A stretch of 64,000 nucleotides of DNA, taken from Salvia splendens (lineage: Eukaryota; Streptophyta; Magnoliopsida; Lamiales; Lamiaceae). The stretch's first letter is position 1. Every line of letters starts with the position of its first letter. The position numbers and the translations under genes were made by a program. Below the pieces are notes generated by a model that was given only the letters and a program-made list of their open reading frames with translations, had not been told where the DNA came from and did no database searches. Positions 11,877 through 22,404 of this stretch are shown piece after piece. The stretch spans positions 31,262,293-31,326,292 of the forward strand of contig NC_056047.1 in assembly GCF_004379255.2 (NCBI RefSeq), given 5' to 3'.

Positions 11877-12851
11877 GTTTTCAAGCAAATACTCCTTTCA
11901 ACCCATTTTAAGTGGTTCATTTCTTATTCATCGCAGAATTTTATGTGGTGTTATTTTATAATTGAGTGGAAAGAGAATAAACTAAGAGAGAACTAGAAGT
12001 GATATTTTTATTTTATAAAATATATCATTTAGAATGAGATATCTTAAAATGAAAAACATATCACTTAGAATGGGACGTGGGACGTGGGACAGAAGAAGTA
12101 TTATAATATTAAACCAAAATCACAAGAGCCCACTATCAACAATTTAACTAAATACCAAAATAAATAGAAAGAATTCTTATTACTATTTTGTTTAATAAAA
12201 AAAAACTCACATTCGTGCAAAGATTGTTTATCAAACGTGCGCAATTTTTTTCCCAAAATTAGTAAAATATGCCCAACTAATGAATTCTGAACACCCCAAG
12301 ATAAACAACCCATGCAAAATAAAGAGAGCAATGATATTTGTCTAATCTATAGAAGACACAACTACAATATTGTACATAATATGCCAATGCAAATTAGTAA
12401 ATTTATATTCTGGAATGAGATATTATTTCGGAATGAAGTTATATCCTCTTATATGTATGTTATGACTTATTTATCCTGGGCTGAACTAAAATAAGCTTGT
12501 GAAGAAGGCGGAAATAATTTATACATTTGCGCATCTCGTTCATTAAAATATAGATCTAAAAACCCTAATTTGGTCTAGTTCTGCGATTTTGCAATAAATG
12601 GATTTGCATATAATGGAACTGGTGTCTTCCATTCAATATTAATTTTCTGTAATTGTGCTTTGACTCTTTAATTATTGTAATTTCAAAAACAGTCCCAATT
12701 TGAATAAATTAGAGGAATTCTAGATAATTCTTTAAATATTTATCCTAATAACTTTAACAAAAACGGAGTTATAATCATTTGTATAATCATCTAACCATTT
12801 TTAGTAATAGATTATTAAAATTGTTGGCACTTATGCAATACAGTATATAAC
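11877..12851. other. AT-rich intergenic sequence
   Basis: No coding region or RNA gene is recognisable. A degraded Stowaway-like end (TTAGAATGGGACG followed by two GTGGGAC repeats) lies near 12066-12091. The rest is low-complexity AT-rich DNA. Confidence 0.5.
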
Positions 12852-13149
12852 TTAGAGCATGCGCAGCGGTGGACGGACGGCGTTCGTCCGTCCGTGCCGC
12901 TGGCACGGACAAGCTCCACCGCCGCTGCGAAGAGCACGCCTGTGCCAGCGAGCAGGCGACATGGCAGCACGCGATTGGGCAACGGCATAGCCGTTGCCTT
13001 TGAATTATTTTTTTTATTAAAAATCGGTTTTTAATTAAAAAAACCGATAAAAAAAAAATCACTTCCCAAAAAAATATATCCGTTTATTACCGTTTTTTGC
13101 CTCTTTTTAATTTTTTTTATTTTTCCCCCCAAAAATACACATTTTCATC

Positions 13150-13157
13150 TATAAATA
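13150..13157 (+). promoter_or_regulatory. TATA box upstream of the Harbinger Myb-like remnant
   Basis: TATAAATA about 130 bp before the ATG at 13285, after a T-rich stretch. The spacing suits a plant promoter. The same layout, a TATA-like box about 100 bp before the coding start, is seen in the other two Harbinger copies. Confidence 0.5.
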
Positions 13158-13284
13158 CTCTCACTTTCACACCCAAAAATTCACACCAAACTACACAATT
13201 CTCATCATCATTCTCCCATATCCATTCACATCTTCATTCTCCCATATCCACTCTCAATCTTTCTTCCACTCCTACACCATAACA

Positions 13285-13669
13285 ATGTCCGGCCACGGCG
13301 ATAACCCCCGGGCTCCGGTTGGAACCCCGAATGGTTTGGTTCACCACCGTTTCCTAGTTCGGAAACGGAATACCCGGCCCCTCCTCAAACCCAAAGTTCG
13401 GGCTTTCAGGGTGGCTGCCGGCCATACCCAATCGACGACCAAGGTGCCCCCGAAGGGCGATACGGGTGGACACCGGAGCCTTGGCCGACCGCCCCCTCCC
13501 AAACTCCGACTCCTCTTACTCGCGGTGTCCGCACACCGTACACTCCGGCGGAGTTGGATAAATTGTTCACGGCGTACTTGGAAATCTCCGAAGATCTGGT
13601 GGTTGGTATGAACCAATCCGGTGATCACTTTTGGTGGCGCATCGCTCGCCGGTACAATGAAAATGTTTA
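13285..13669 (+). pseudogene. PIF/Harbinger Myb/SANT-like protein, N-terminal remnant with frameshift
   Basis: The start reads MSGHGDNPRAP. A one-base loss near 13318 then shifts the natural frame. In the +1 frame it continues NPEWFGSPPFPSSETEYPAP and later YTPAELDKLFTAYLEISEDL and FWWRIARRYNEN, ending at TAA. This is the start of the Myb/SANT-like protein (Harbinger ORF1) that normally binds the element ends together with the transposase. About 130 codons remain, against roughly 300-400 in complete relatives, so the C-terminal half is lost. The uninterrupted frame listed by simple translation (108 aa from 13285) is the wrong frame after residue 11. Confidence 0.75.
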
Positions 13670-14343
13670 ATTTTTAATTTTTAGGAGTTTAATTATGTAA
13701 TTTTTAATTTTTAGGATTTTAATTATGACTTTTTTATTTTATTTGTAATTTGTAATATTTATTGTGGTTTTTTAATGAATTTTAATATTTTGGAAATGTT
13801 TTTGTTTAATTGAATTTTAAATTGAATTGTGCTCGTCCTTGCGGAAGAGCACAGCTGTGGGTGTTGTGCTCTTGCCAGAGAGCAGGCAGGAATAGTGGCG
13901 TCGGGCCCACAACCGTGCTCGCTGGCAAGGGAACGGTTGTGGATGCTCTTAAACCCAATATTCATCTTTTTTTTTGCTAAGATGACAGTTCAAGTTATGT
14001 TATATTTCTTTTTAATATCCAAACTTCATACATACTAATAAGGCTAATTTCATGCATTGGTTATGGGGTTAAATTATGTTATTTCAGTGAACTAATAAGT
14101 GTTTGTAAGTTCAGGTGCGTAAAAATATATGTCAGACCCAGGAAATGCATGCAAATCAACCGGACAAATAAAAGTGAGGAAAAGTGAAGTGAAAAGCACC
14201 AGCAATCTACCTGACCTAGGAAAATGACGAGAACGCTGGTAGGAAGCAAAAGTGGAACAAGGAACATTTTCTTAAGGATCTTTTCCGGAGGGCAAATATG
14301 ACAATTCCTCAAGAAGGAGAGCCCTAGAGATCCATTCCTCAGC

Positions 14344-14351
14344 TATAAAAG
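14344..14351 (+). promoter_or_regulatory. TATA box of the solo LTR
   Basis: TATAAAAG about 310 bp inside the LTR, the same relative place as in the element 1 and 2 LTRs. Confidence 0.55.
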
Positions 14352-14932
14352 AGCATCAGCTTCATCACCAAAGGGAGCTCCTTAGTTTTTTCACTTAGTT
14401 TCAGTTCACTTCACACACATCTTACGCACTTGGCTTTAATGGGGTAATTCTGGGTATTTGCGACGGTTAGCTTAGTTCTGTGGTGTAACACCGTCCCTAA
14501 GGCGGCGATGATACAATCGTTTACATTTTCGTTGTTTTGTCTCGCCGTGAACTTCTTCGCCGGATGCTCGGTGGCTGATATTTCCGTTTGAACCATATTC
14601 CCGTGGTTATGGAAGTTTATGTTTTCTATTTTATTTGGTTTCTGATGCATGATGTTGGTTTTTACTGATTTGAACGCTTTTCGCAATTGGTTGTTGATTT
14701 AGAGTTGGGAACGATTGAATCAGAGTTGATCTGTTGTTGAATCGATTGAATCGGAGTTTAATGAATATGGATCTGAACGTGATTGAGTTGAGATCGGGTT
14801 GATCGGTAGGAATTGTCGTTTGGAGTTATGGATCTGATACGTACTGGTTTGGATCTGCATGTTATGGCTATTTTTCTCGTTGCTTTGATTTGCTCGACCT
14901 GGTAGTTTAGATCTGATAGTTTTTCTTGCTTA

Positions 14933-15352
14933 ATTGTAGTGTTTGAAGTCCGATCTGAGTTTGTTCTGTTTCTCTGTGCTTGATGCTCTGTTTTGTTGGT
15001 GTTCATGTCATATCGCTGAAGAAGATGAAGATCGTTGGTAGTTAGAGTCAGATTTGTGTTTGTTAGTTTTTGCAACTTTTTCCTGTCACCGTAGCTAAAT
15101 TGGGAAATTATTCCCACTGTTTTTTCTTGCGTATTTGTCTGACTGTAGTGTTTGAAGTCCGATCTGAGTTTGTTCTGTTTCTCTGTGCTTGATGCTCTGT
15201 TTTGTTGGTGTTCATGTCATATCGCTGAAGAAGATGAAGATCGTTGGTAGTTAGAGTCAGATCTGTGTTTGTTTGTTTTTGCAGCTTTTTCCTGTCACTG
15301 TAGCTAAATTGGAAAATTATTACCACTGCTTTTTCTTGCGTATTTGCCTGAC
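14933..15352 (+). repeat. Two-copy tandem duplication of about 210 bp inside the solo LTR
   Basis: The segment starting TGTAGTGTTTGAAGTCCGAT at about 14935 recurs at about 15145 with only a few differences, including the stretch ending TTTTTCTTGCGTATTTG. The copies are adjacent and in the same orientation. The duplication is not seen in the other Athila-like LTRs of the window. Confidence 0.8.
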
Positions 15353-15957
15353 TGTTTTTGGGAAATATTTTACTTGACCTGGTAGTTCGCTTGAATAGTT
15401 CTTAGTTAATTTTACGTCTGATGAGTCATGCATGCGTACGTGTTTTTCTCGTTTCCTAGGTCCAGTAGTTTAAAGAAATCTTAACCCATGAGTTGCGTGG
15501 CAGCAGCCAACCCTTCCCAAGTCCTCTAAATACTTGCTAACACCTCTGTCTCTATGGGATCGATCCTTACTTCCATATACTAGCCAATAGTATGATGAGT
15601 TAAGGTTTTGAAGCGGTAAAAAGTGCATCCAACGACTATTTCTGATAGATTTATGGTTTGCTAGACCATGTTGTTTAGGCAATCCTCTAGATCTATTTGA
15701 TTTATATAAACCTACGCACGCACTAACCAACCAACCGTACTTCACATACTCACACACTTTTATTCAATCCTATTGCCTTTTTTAATTCAAAAATGACATC
15801 CTGTCATAAATATTTCTATTTAGTTGCACACGAAATTCTTTACTAACAAAAAATGCCATACAAAATAGACATAATTTGATAATACTCAGTTTTTAATGAA
15901 TATTATTACTAAAGAAATTGATATTTATATACTACAGGATTCACATTATATCTGTTA

Positions 15958-16645
<688 letters not shown>

Positions 16646-16846
16646 TTAGTGTATAGTTGATTTTTTATAGATACATGTTGACATTGTTTCTATTGTTTGT
16701 TCACATTATTACTGTAGAAGTTGACATTAATAAATAGCGGAGTTGATATTGTATTTGTTATTGCATAGTTGATATTTTTATAAATACAAGTTGACATCGT
16801 TGCTAGTGTCTGTTGACAGTATTACTTAAGAAATTGACATATATAT

Positions 16847-17177
16847 AGGGGTGCACTATGGTCCATAAGTGAAATCCTGTCAAAAATCAAAGCAAATCTC
16901 AGCCCTTGAATCCTTATATTGGATGGCTGTGATAAGAATATCCGAGCTACATTATTACACTAAAAGCGTTACATTATTAGTCGAGCTACATTATTACACT
17001 ATACAATCTACATTATTACACTAAAACGTGTTATATTATTAGCCGAGCTACATCATTAGACTAGACAATCTTCATTATTAGATGACACGTGACATTAATC
17101 TAACGATTATATCACAAGATCCAATGACTGTGATTTGCTTTGATTTTTGATCAATTATGGATATGAACACTCCCCTA
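16847..17177. mobile_element. Short MITE with AGGGGTG termini (copy 1)
   Basis: It runs from AGGGGTGCACTATGGTCC to GAACACTCCCCTA within a TA-rich target. The interior has repeated words such as GAGCTACATTATTACACTA and ATGACACGTGACATTAATCT. A second copy lies at 34391-34655. The terminal inverted repeat is short (about 8 bp) and I cannot assign a superfamily. Confidence 0.6.
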
Positions 17178-17186
17178 TATATATAA

Positions 17187-17521
17187 GAGTAAAGGTTTAT
17201 TTTCGTCCTAAACATATTACCAAAATACGAATTTGGTCATAAACTTAAGAAGTTGACACATATATATAAGAATAAAGGTCAATTTTGGTCTATAAGAAAT
17301 GAAATTCTTGTCGGGGTGGTCCTTTTTTTACGGTTCCGACAAAAAACTAATGGTCATGCCACTGTGCAATTAGCGTTGACCGTAGTTTTTTGACAGATGC
17401 GTTAAAAATGACTACTTCGGCGACATTATCATTTGTTTATGACTTGTTTTTCAAAAATTTAATGTTTTGAGCCAAATTCTTATTTTGATCATATGTTTAG
17501 GACCAAAATTGACTTTTACTT
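17187..17521. mobile_element. Degraded Mutator-type MITE (copy 1)
   Basis: It is related to the intact copy at 34045-34359. The right end matches that copy (TTAGGACCAAAATTGACTTT). The left arm is present twice, at 17187-17245 and again from about 17270 (GAATAAAGGTCAATTTTGGT), with array sequence between. The element was therefore rearranged after insertion. No matching 9-bp duplication is visible. Confidence 0.6.
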
Positions 17522-18252
17522 TATCGGAGTTGCCATTGTATTTGTCAGTGTATAGTTGATATTTTTATAAATAAAAGTAGACATTGTTGCTAGTTTTTGT
17601 TGATATTATTACTGAAGAAGTTGACATTTATATATATAGTGGAGTTGACATTTTATATGTTATTGCATACTTCAGTTGATAGGCTTGTAGATATTTTTGT
17701 TCATAAATTATTGATTACGTTGATAGACTTGTTGACAAATTATTTGTTAGCGCATAATTCAGTTGATAAGCTTGCGAAGAAGCTGATGGCGAGCTTTCAC
17801 GCGACAGAGAAGGTGTTAGAGGAGATGCTGATGTGGAGGGCGGAGAAGAAGCTGGTGTCTGTTGACATTATTATTGAAATAGTTGACATTTATATAGCGT
17901 AGTTGACATTGTATTTGTTAGTATATAGTTGATATTTTTATAGATAGAAGTTGATATTATTGCTAGTGTAGATTGACATTATTATTGAAGAAGTTGACAT
18001 TTACGTATAGAGGAGTTTACATTGCAAATGTTAGTACATAGTTGATATTATTATAGATACAAGAGTATGCTCGTGACTCTTGTTATCACACTCAAAAAGT
18101 AGGCCACAAATTATTGACTACGTTTATAGACTTTTTTTACAAAGAGTATGTTAGTGAGGCTTGTTTTGCCACTTGGAAAATAGGTAGCGAAATATTTACT
18201 ACGTTTATAAGCTTGTTGACATTATTACTAGTATCAATTGACATTTATGATA

Positions 18253-18480
18253 CGCTCCCTCCGTCCACGAACAATAAACCACATTGTAAATAACACGGGT
18301 TTTAATATGGAAGGAAAAAAAGTAAGAGAGAAGTAGTGTTAGTGGAATATGAAGTCCATATTATTAGTAGTGTTTAATTTTGTTAGGTAGCAAATGTGAG
18401 ATCATTTTTTAAACTTGGTCAATTTTTCGTGTACAACCAAAAAATGGCAAATGTGGTCTATTTTTCGTGGACGGAGGGAG
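18253..18480. mobile_element. Stowaway-like MITE
   Basis: CTCCCTCCGTCCACGAA near the left end pairs with TTTTTCGTGGACGGAGGGAG at the right. TA lies on both sides. No coding capacity. Stowaways are Tc1/mariner-dependent MITEs. Confidence 0.8.
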
Positions 18481-18612
18481 TATTAATTTGACATCAAACT
18501 GGTCACGAAAATATTGAAAATTTTACAAGGATATTAATATCAAATTTTGTCTTATAAACATATACAATTGAGATCTCGTTGGAACCCTTATAAAATTACC
18601 TTTACTTTGATA

Positions 18613-18959
18613 CTCCCTCCGCCCCAAGTTACTTGAGTCGTATTATATTTTGGGTTATCTCAAGTTACTTGAGTCATTTCTTTTTTTAGCTAAAAACAAA
18701 ACATCCAATCTCATCTACTTTATTCTTTCTTTTAATTTACTCTCTCTTCTTTCTCTTACTTTATTCTCTCATCTAATTTTTTAAGTCACTAAACATAACT
18801 TTCTTAAATCATGTGCCGAAAAGAAATGCCTTAATAATGCAATACTTAATTATGTGTAATATATTAATTGAATACCCTAATTCTTATTTAAAATATAAAT
18901 AATGTAATTAGTTTGGGACAAGCCGAAATAGAAAAGTGACTAATATGAGACATATGGAG
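18613..18959. mobile_element. Stowaway-like MITE, right end decayed
   Basis: It starts CTCCCTCCGCCCCAAGTTAC after TA and ends in a weaker match, GAGACATATGGAG, before TA. Confidence 0.6.
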
Positions 18960-18988
18960 TATATAATTTTCAAATATGATACTATACA

Positions 18989-19279
18989 ATCTCTCCGTCC
19001 CAAAATAATACGGACTTTTGGGATGACATGAAAATAAATGCATAATTGGTAAAGTAAAAGAGATGAGGAGAATGGTAGTTAAAATAGTATTAGTCGATAG
19101 TGTGACTCACATTATTGTTAGTGTTTAATGGTGGGTCCTAGTGGTATAAGTTGTACGGAGTAAATAAATTGATGTATATGGATGATAAGTTTGGGGATAC
19201 TTTCTATAAATGGAAATGCAATAATTTTGTGGGACGGACGAAAAAGGAAAGTGTCCTTATTTTTATGGGACGGAGGGAG
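18989..19279. mobile_element. Stowaway-like MITE
   Basis: CTCTCCGTCCCAAAATAATA at the left is inverted at the right as TTATTTTTATGGGACGGAGG, ending GGAG before TA. It is about 290 bp with no gene. Confidence 0.75.
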
Positions 19280-19502
19280 TATAATAAAAAATAACTTTAT
19301 TTATAGTCAATATAAAAATTTCAAATATTAGGATAATAGGAAACATATACTACTCACCATTAGGAAATACGAAGTACTCCCTCTGTCCCAAAGAAGATGA
19401 CACATTCTTTGGGCGGCATGAGAATTTATACAACTTTATTTTGTGTGTGAAGTGGAGAGAGTTAAGTAAGAGCGAAGGAATAAAGTTGAGAGAATGGTGT
19501 TT

Positions 19503-19938
19503 TGATACGAACCTCTATTATTATTATTTAGTTTAGATATTATAGGGATTTAGCATATCTTTTTCTATATCTTTGTTTTCTTGTTCATTAAGTCAGTAGC
19601 ATTATAAATAGGATAGACTGTTATCCTTTTTATTCATTCAATCAATTAATAAAATCATTATCGTTTGCCCACTTGTGGAGTATCAAGAATCCAAAATTAT
19701 CTATCGCTGCCGACAAGATTCGTTCTTGCGCCCAGCTCTATCTCCGGAGATCACCGCCGACCCAGGACTTGGGCACCGGATTAATCAACGGATTTAAACT
19801 CTCAACGCTGCCGACGGAGACTCCTCCGCGCCAGCCCTATCGTTTGTCCGCCGACCCTTAAACGAGGGCGCCGACATTGTGGTGTTATAGTTGTGAATTC
19901 GGACGGAATTCACCGTTAGGAGCAGGAGGCTCTTAATA
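19503..19938 (+). repeat. 5' LTR of the pol-less gypsy-type element
   Basis: 436 bp, TGATACGAACC to CTCTTAATA, the same length as the 3' LTR. It contains a TATA box (19603-19610) and a GC-rich second half with repeated CGCCGAC words. Confidence 0.9.
19603..19610 (+). promoter_or_regulatory. TATA box of the pol-less element
   Basis: TATAAATA in the 5' LTR, kept in the 3' LTR. It is followed about 60 bp later by an AATAAAAT block that could act in polyadenylation. Confidence 0.5.
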
Positions 19939-19940
19939 AC

Positions 19941-19957
19941 TGGTGCTTTCATTGAGA
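19941..19957 (+). other. Putative primer binding site
   Basis: TGGTGCTTTCATTGAGA starts two bases after the LTR end, the expected position. I cannot say which tRNA it pairs with. Confidence 0.5.
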
Positions 19958-20173
19958 GCTGACCATCCCATCATCTCGAACCGAAGCTACACCGCTGCCC
20001 GATGGAAAACATTCCGCGCACAGCAACTGCTTTGGTTGTCGAGTCCCGCCTGTCCGCCGAGCTCTAGCCGCAGGACAACACTACTTCTGCAACGCCCGAC
20101 GGGAAGGATTCCCGCATGCCGCGTCGAAGTCAGACGATCATCATCCACCACAGCCACGCCTCAGTCCGTCAAC

Positions 20174-21565
20174 ATGTCATACGACTACGCCGGCTATCGT
20201 CGTCGTCAATACGACTTTCCTCAGGCCACACAATCATTCCGTCCCTACCATCCGGCCCAACCTCACCGTGTAACCAGTTGGGACCCTCCGAGCAGTCGGG
20301 TGGAAGTACTCCGCCCGCAGTCGTGGCCTGATCCAGAATCACCCTACGTCTCACACCACTTGGATCCACCTGATCGTCACCCACGGCCGAGATACCAGCC
20401 CATCGGGTACCGCGATCGCGCGCAAGACGCTTGGCCCCGACACTGCGGTGGCTACGTCGAGAGGGGTGGCCACCTATCTGATCGCGGAGATTATCAGACC
20501 CAATTAGGGTTTGATTGGTACCCGCCAACCCCAACACAGCGGCACCACCCAACGTGCTGGGACCCACCGGCTCAACAGGAGGACCGCGGCTACCCGACCG
20601 TTGACCGGCCCCGACGCTCGGAGACGTGCTGGGACCGACCTCGCCCTCGAGAGGAGGTGAGAGCGCGAGTCTAGCCCGCCTCCCACCAGCCCCGCTACTC
20701 CACCGAAAAGCCAACGCGGGACCTGTACAGTCAGCCCGCGCGTGTGACCAGTCAAACTCCAGAGCAGCCACGCCTGCCGCTAATACGGGTCTCCCAAGCG
20801 GAGAAGTCAGAACGGTCCAGGTTGGGTCTCTGCTGGCACTTTCCCGAGAAATGGGTGATGGGACATGTGTGTAAACAACGTATTCTCTGTTATGCGGATG
20901 ATGGGGAGGAGTTTGAGGAGAACATTCAAGATGAGAATTTAGCTGAAGAGAAAACTGATAATACTCCCACAATAGTATTCGGTGATGATGTTCCCAATGA
21001 CATTACCGATGTTCACAATGATGGCGCTCCTCTTGATGTTCCAAACAACGAGTCCCCTGGAGAGTTCGTCAATAACAAAGGGATTGTCAAGAACGACAAT
21101 GAGTCACCGCAAGTGCTCGTTGGGGTATATGATGAGAAGATTGGTGAAAAAGAGGAGACATTGCTAGAAGATAAAGAGGAGGATGGTTCTATTGGTGAAG
21201 TGAAGGTCATAGTATCATTTAATGTTTCTCGAGAGTCACCCCATGATGTTCAAAATTGTTGGGGCAAGGAAGGAGGTGGTGATTACACTGTTTTCCACGA
21301 AATTGCTTGTGTATATAAGGATTTGAATGTTGGTGATGTTACAAGTATGAATCAACGGTCAACATCGCTCGACACCGATGCAAGGTTGATTCCTCCGCGA
21401 AATAACACGCCGTGTTTAAGCATTCAGGAATGTGTGGCCGAGCTTTCCATTTTAGCGTTGAATTTGGACGACCACATTAGTCTACCTTCGTTGATTTTTT
21501 ATGGAGGTGATAAAGGGAGACATCCAGCTGTTCGATATGTGTTTGATCCAGGAGGAGAAGTCTAG
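20174..21565 (+). pseudogene. Gag-like reading frame with an acidic C-terminal half, one in-frame amber stop
   Basis: From the ATG at 20174 the frame runs 166 codons to a TAG at 20672-20674. It then continues in the same frame to a second stop at 21563-21565, so one TAG interrupts about 460 codons. The first part is Pro/Arg/Tyr-rich with three WD-x-P repeats (SWDPP, CWDPP, CWDRP). Next comes a knuckle-like segment in which the second cysteine is replaced (CWHF instead of C-x2-C). Then comes a strongly acidic region of about 110 residues and a tail including CLSIQECVAELSILALNLDD and YVFDPGGEV. I do not recognise a domain in the acidic part. The frame is open upstream to 19943 through the PBS, but that start is a GTG. 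A short frame from the ATG at 20002 (MENIPRTATALV) stops after about 22 codons. The position corresponds to gag and the missing pol. Confidence 0.6.
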
Positions 21566-21631
21566 CCAAAGCTTTTGCTTTCAACTCTCGTCCTTGATTC
21601 GTGGTTCCCACCTTGAGGACAAGGTGGATTT

Positions 21632-21646
21632 TAACCGTGGGGGAGT
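21632..21646 (+). other. Polypurine-rich end before the 3' LTR
   Basis: The internal region ends TAACCGTGGGGGAGT, directly before TGATACGAACC. The GTGGGGGAG block is the likely plus-strand primer. Confidence 0.6.
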
Positions 21647-22082
21647 TGATACGAACCTCTATTATTATTATTTAGTTTAGATATTATAGGGATTTAGCAT
21701 ATCTTTTTCTATATCTTTGTTTTCTTGTTCATTAAGTCAGTAGCATTATAAATAGGATAGATTGTTATCCTTTTTATTCATTCAATCAATTAATAAAATC
21801 ATTATCGTTTGCCCACTTGTGGAGTATCAAGAATCCAAAATTATCTATCGCTGCCGACAAGATTCATTCTTGCGCCCAGCTCTGTCTCCGAAGATCACCG
21901 CCGACCCAAGACTTGGGCGCCGGATTAATCAACGGATTTAAACTCTCAACGCTGCCGACGGAGACTCCTCCGCGCCAACTCTATCGTTTGTCCGCCGACC
22001 CTTAAACGAGGGCGCCGGAATTGTGGTGTTACAGTTGTGAATTCGGACGGAATTCACCGTTAGGAGCAGGAGGCTCTTAACA
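21647..22082 (+). repeat. 3' LTR of the pol-less gypsy-type element
   Basis: 436 bp, TGATACGAACC to CTCTTAACA, followed by the TGTTT duplication. Compared with the 5' LTR I count at least 12 substitutions, 11 of them transitions. Confidence 0.9.
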
Positions 22083-22404
22083 TGTTTCCATTTTTAGTAA
22101 TGGAACATCTTGATTGGGACAAATCAAAATGGAAAGTGGATCATTTTTAATGGAACAAAGAGGGAGTACTAAATTAGAACTAAAATATATCAATTTCAAC
22201 ATTCCAGTCTCCTAATTTCAAGAGAGAATATATGCCTAAACTGAATTACCCTGAAATATAGACTAAGCAGATTAGATGGTTGGAAACTAGCCATAAAATA
22301 GACATATGGGTCAGTCCAATATTAAAACATAGACGTCCCAGATTTTTCATAATTTCATTTCATGATTCTCTGAATTACTTAGCAGGTAAGAGATGCCATA
22401 TACT

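Larger units (their letters stand above)
12855..13948 (+). mobile_element. Non-autonomous PIF/Harbinger-type element with TTA duplication
   Basis: The termini are GAGCATGCGCAGCGG at the left and the inverse of GAGCATCCACAACCG at the right. TTA flanks both ends (12852-12854 and 13949-13951), the 3-bp duplication expected for this superfamily. GC-rich subterminal repeats (GGACGGACGG at the left; GAGCAGGCAG and TCGCTGGCAAGG at the right) flank an AT-rich body. It carries only a fragment of the Myb-like gene and no transposase, so it would need proteins in trans. Related termini occur at 37591 and 40918. Confidence 0.8.
14036..15734 (+). mobile_element. Athila-like solo LTR with CATAC target-site duplication
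   Basis: It begins TAATAAGGCTAATTTCATGC, which matches the start of the element 1 LTR (TGATAAGGCTAATTTCATGC), and ends GTACTTCA. CATAC flanks it on both sides (14031-14035 and 15735-15739). The block CTATGGGATCGATCCTTACT (about 15552) corresponds to the GTGGGATCGA block of the other LTRs. A TATA box lies at 14344. No internal region or second LTR is present, so it is a solo LTR left by LTR-LTR recombination. No real gene lies inside. Minus-strand frames of 119 and 72 aa reflect an internal duplication. Confidence 0.85.
16649..18250. repeat. Degenerate tandem array, period about 112-117 bp, invaded by two MITEs
   Basis: A unit containing AGTTGATATTTTTATAGATA, GTTGACATTGTTGCTAGTGT, TTACTGAAGAAGTTGACATT and AGTTGACATTGTATTTGTTA recurs. 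The AGTTGATATT word is found at about 16652, 16769, 17547, 17926 and 18038. The gaps between 16847 and 17521 are filled by MITEs. The 101-aa frame at 17597-17902 is a product of this repeat, not a gene. Confidence 0.75.
19503..22082 (+). mobile_element. Non-autonomous gypsy-type LTR retrotransposon lacking pol
   Basis: Two 436-bp LTRs (TGATACGAACC to TTAACA/TTAATA) are flanked by the 5-bp duplication TGTTT (19498-19502 and 22083-22087). The internal part is only 1708 bp. It holds one long reading frame and no protease, reverse transcriptase, RNase H or integrase. A degenerate zinc-knuckle segment (LGLCWHFPEKWVMGHVCK) and a terminal LEDKVDFNRGG-like stretch just before the 3' LTR resemble the gag knuckle and pol tail of chromovirus-type gypsy elements. 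This is a structural inference from remembered family patterns. The LTRs differ at about a dozen positions by eye, nearly all transitions, so it is not a recent insertion. Confidence 0.85.
19377..22166. mobile_element. Stowaway-like MITE split by an LTR element
   Basis: The left half (19377-19502) starts CTCCCTCTGTCCCAAAGAAG after TA. The right half (22083-22166) ends GGAACAAAGAGGGAG before TA. The 2580-bp LTR element at 19503-22082 sits between them, with TGTTT duplicated at the junctions. The MITE was therefore there first. Confidence 0.8.

Noticed and set aside
13341..13628. 95-aa minus-strand frame
   Set aside because: Antisense shadow of the Harbinger Myb-like remnant.
14758..15326. Two similar minus-strand frames of 119 and 72 aa
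   Set aside because: They result from the tandem duplication inside a solo LTR and run against its transcription direction.
17597..17902. 101-aa open frame
   Set aside because: It lies wholly inside the degenerate 112-bp repeat array, with low complexity and no family resemblance.
20169..20972. 267-aa minus-strand frame in the pol-less element
   Set aside because: Antisense to the gag-like frame in GC-rich sequence. The element orientation (PBS, polypurine end) supports the plus strand.
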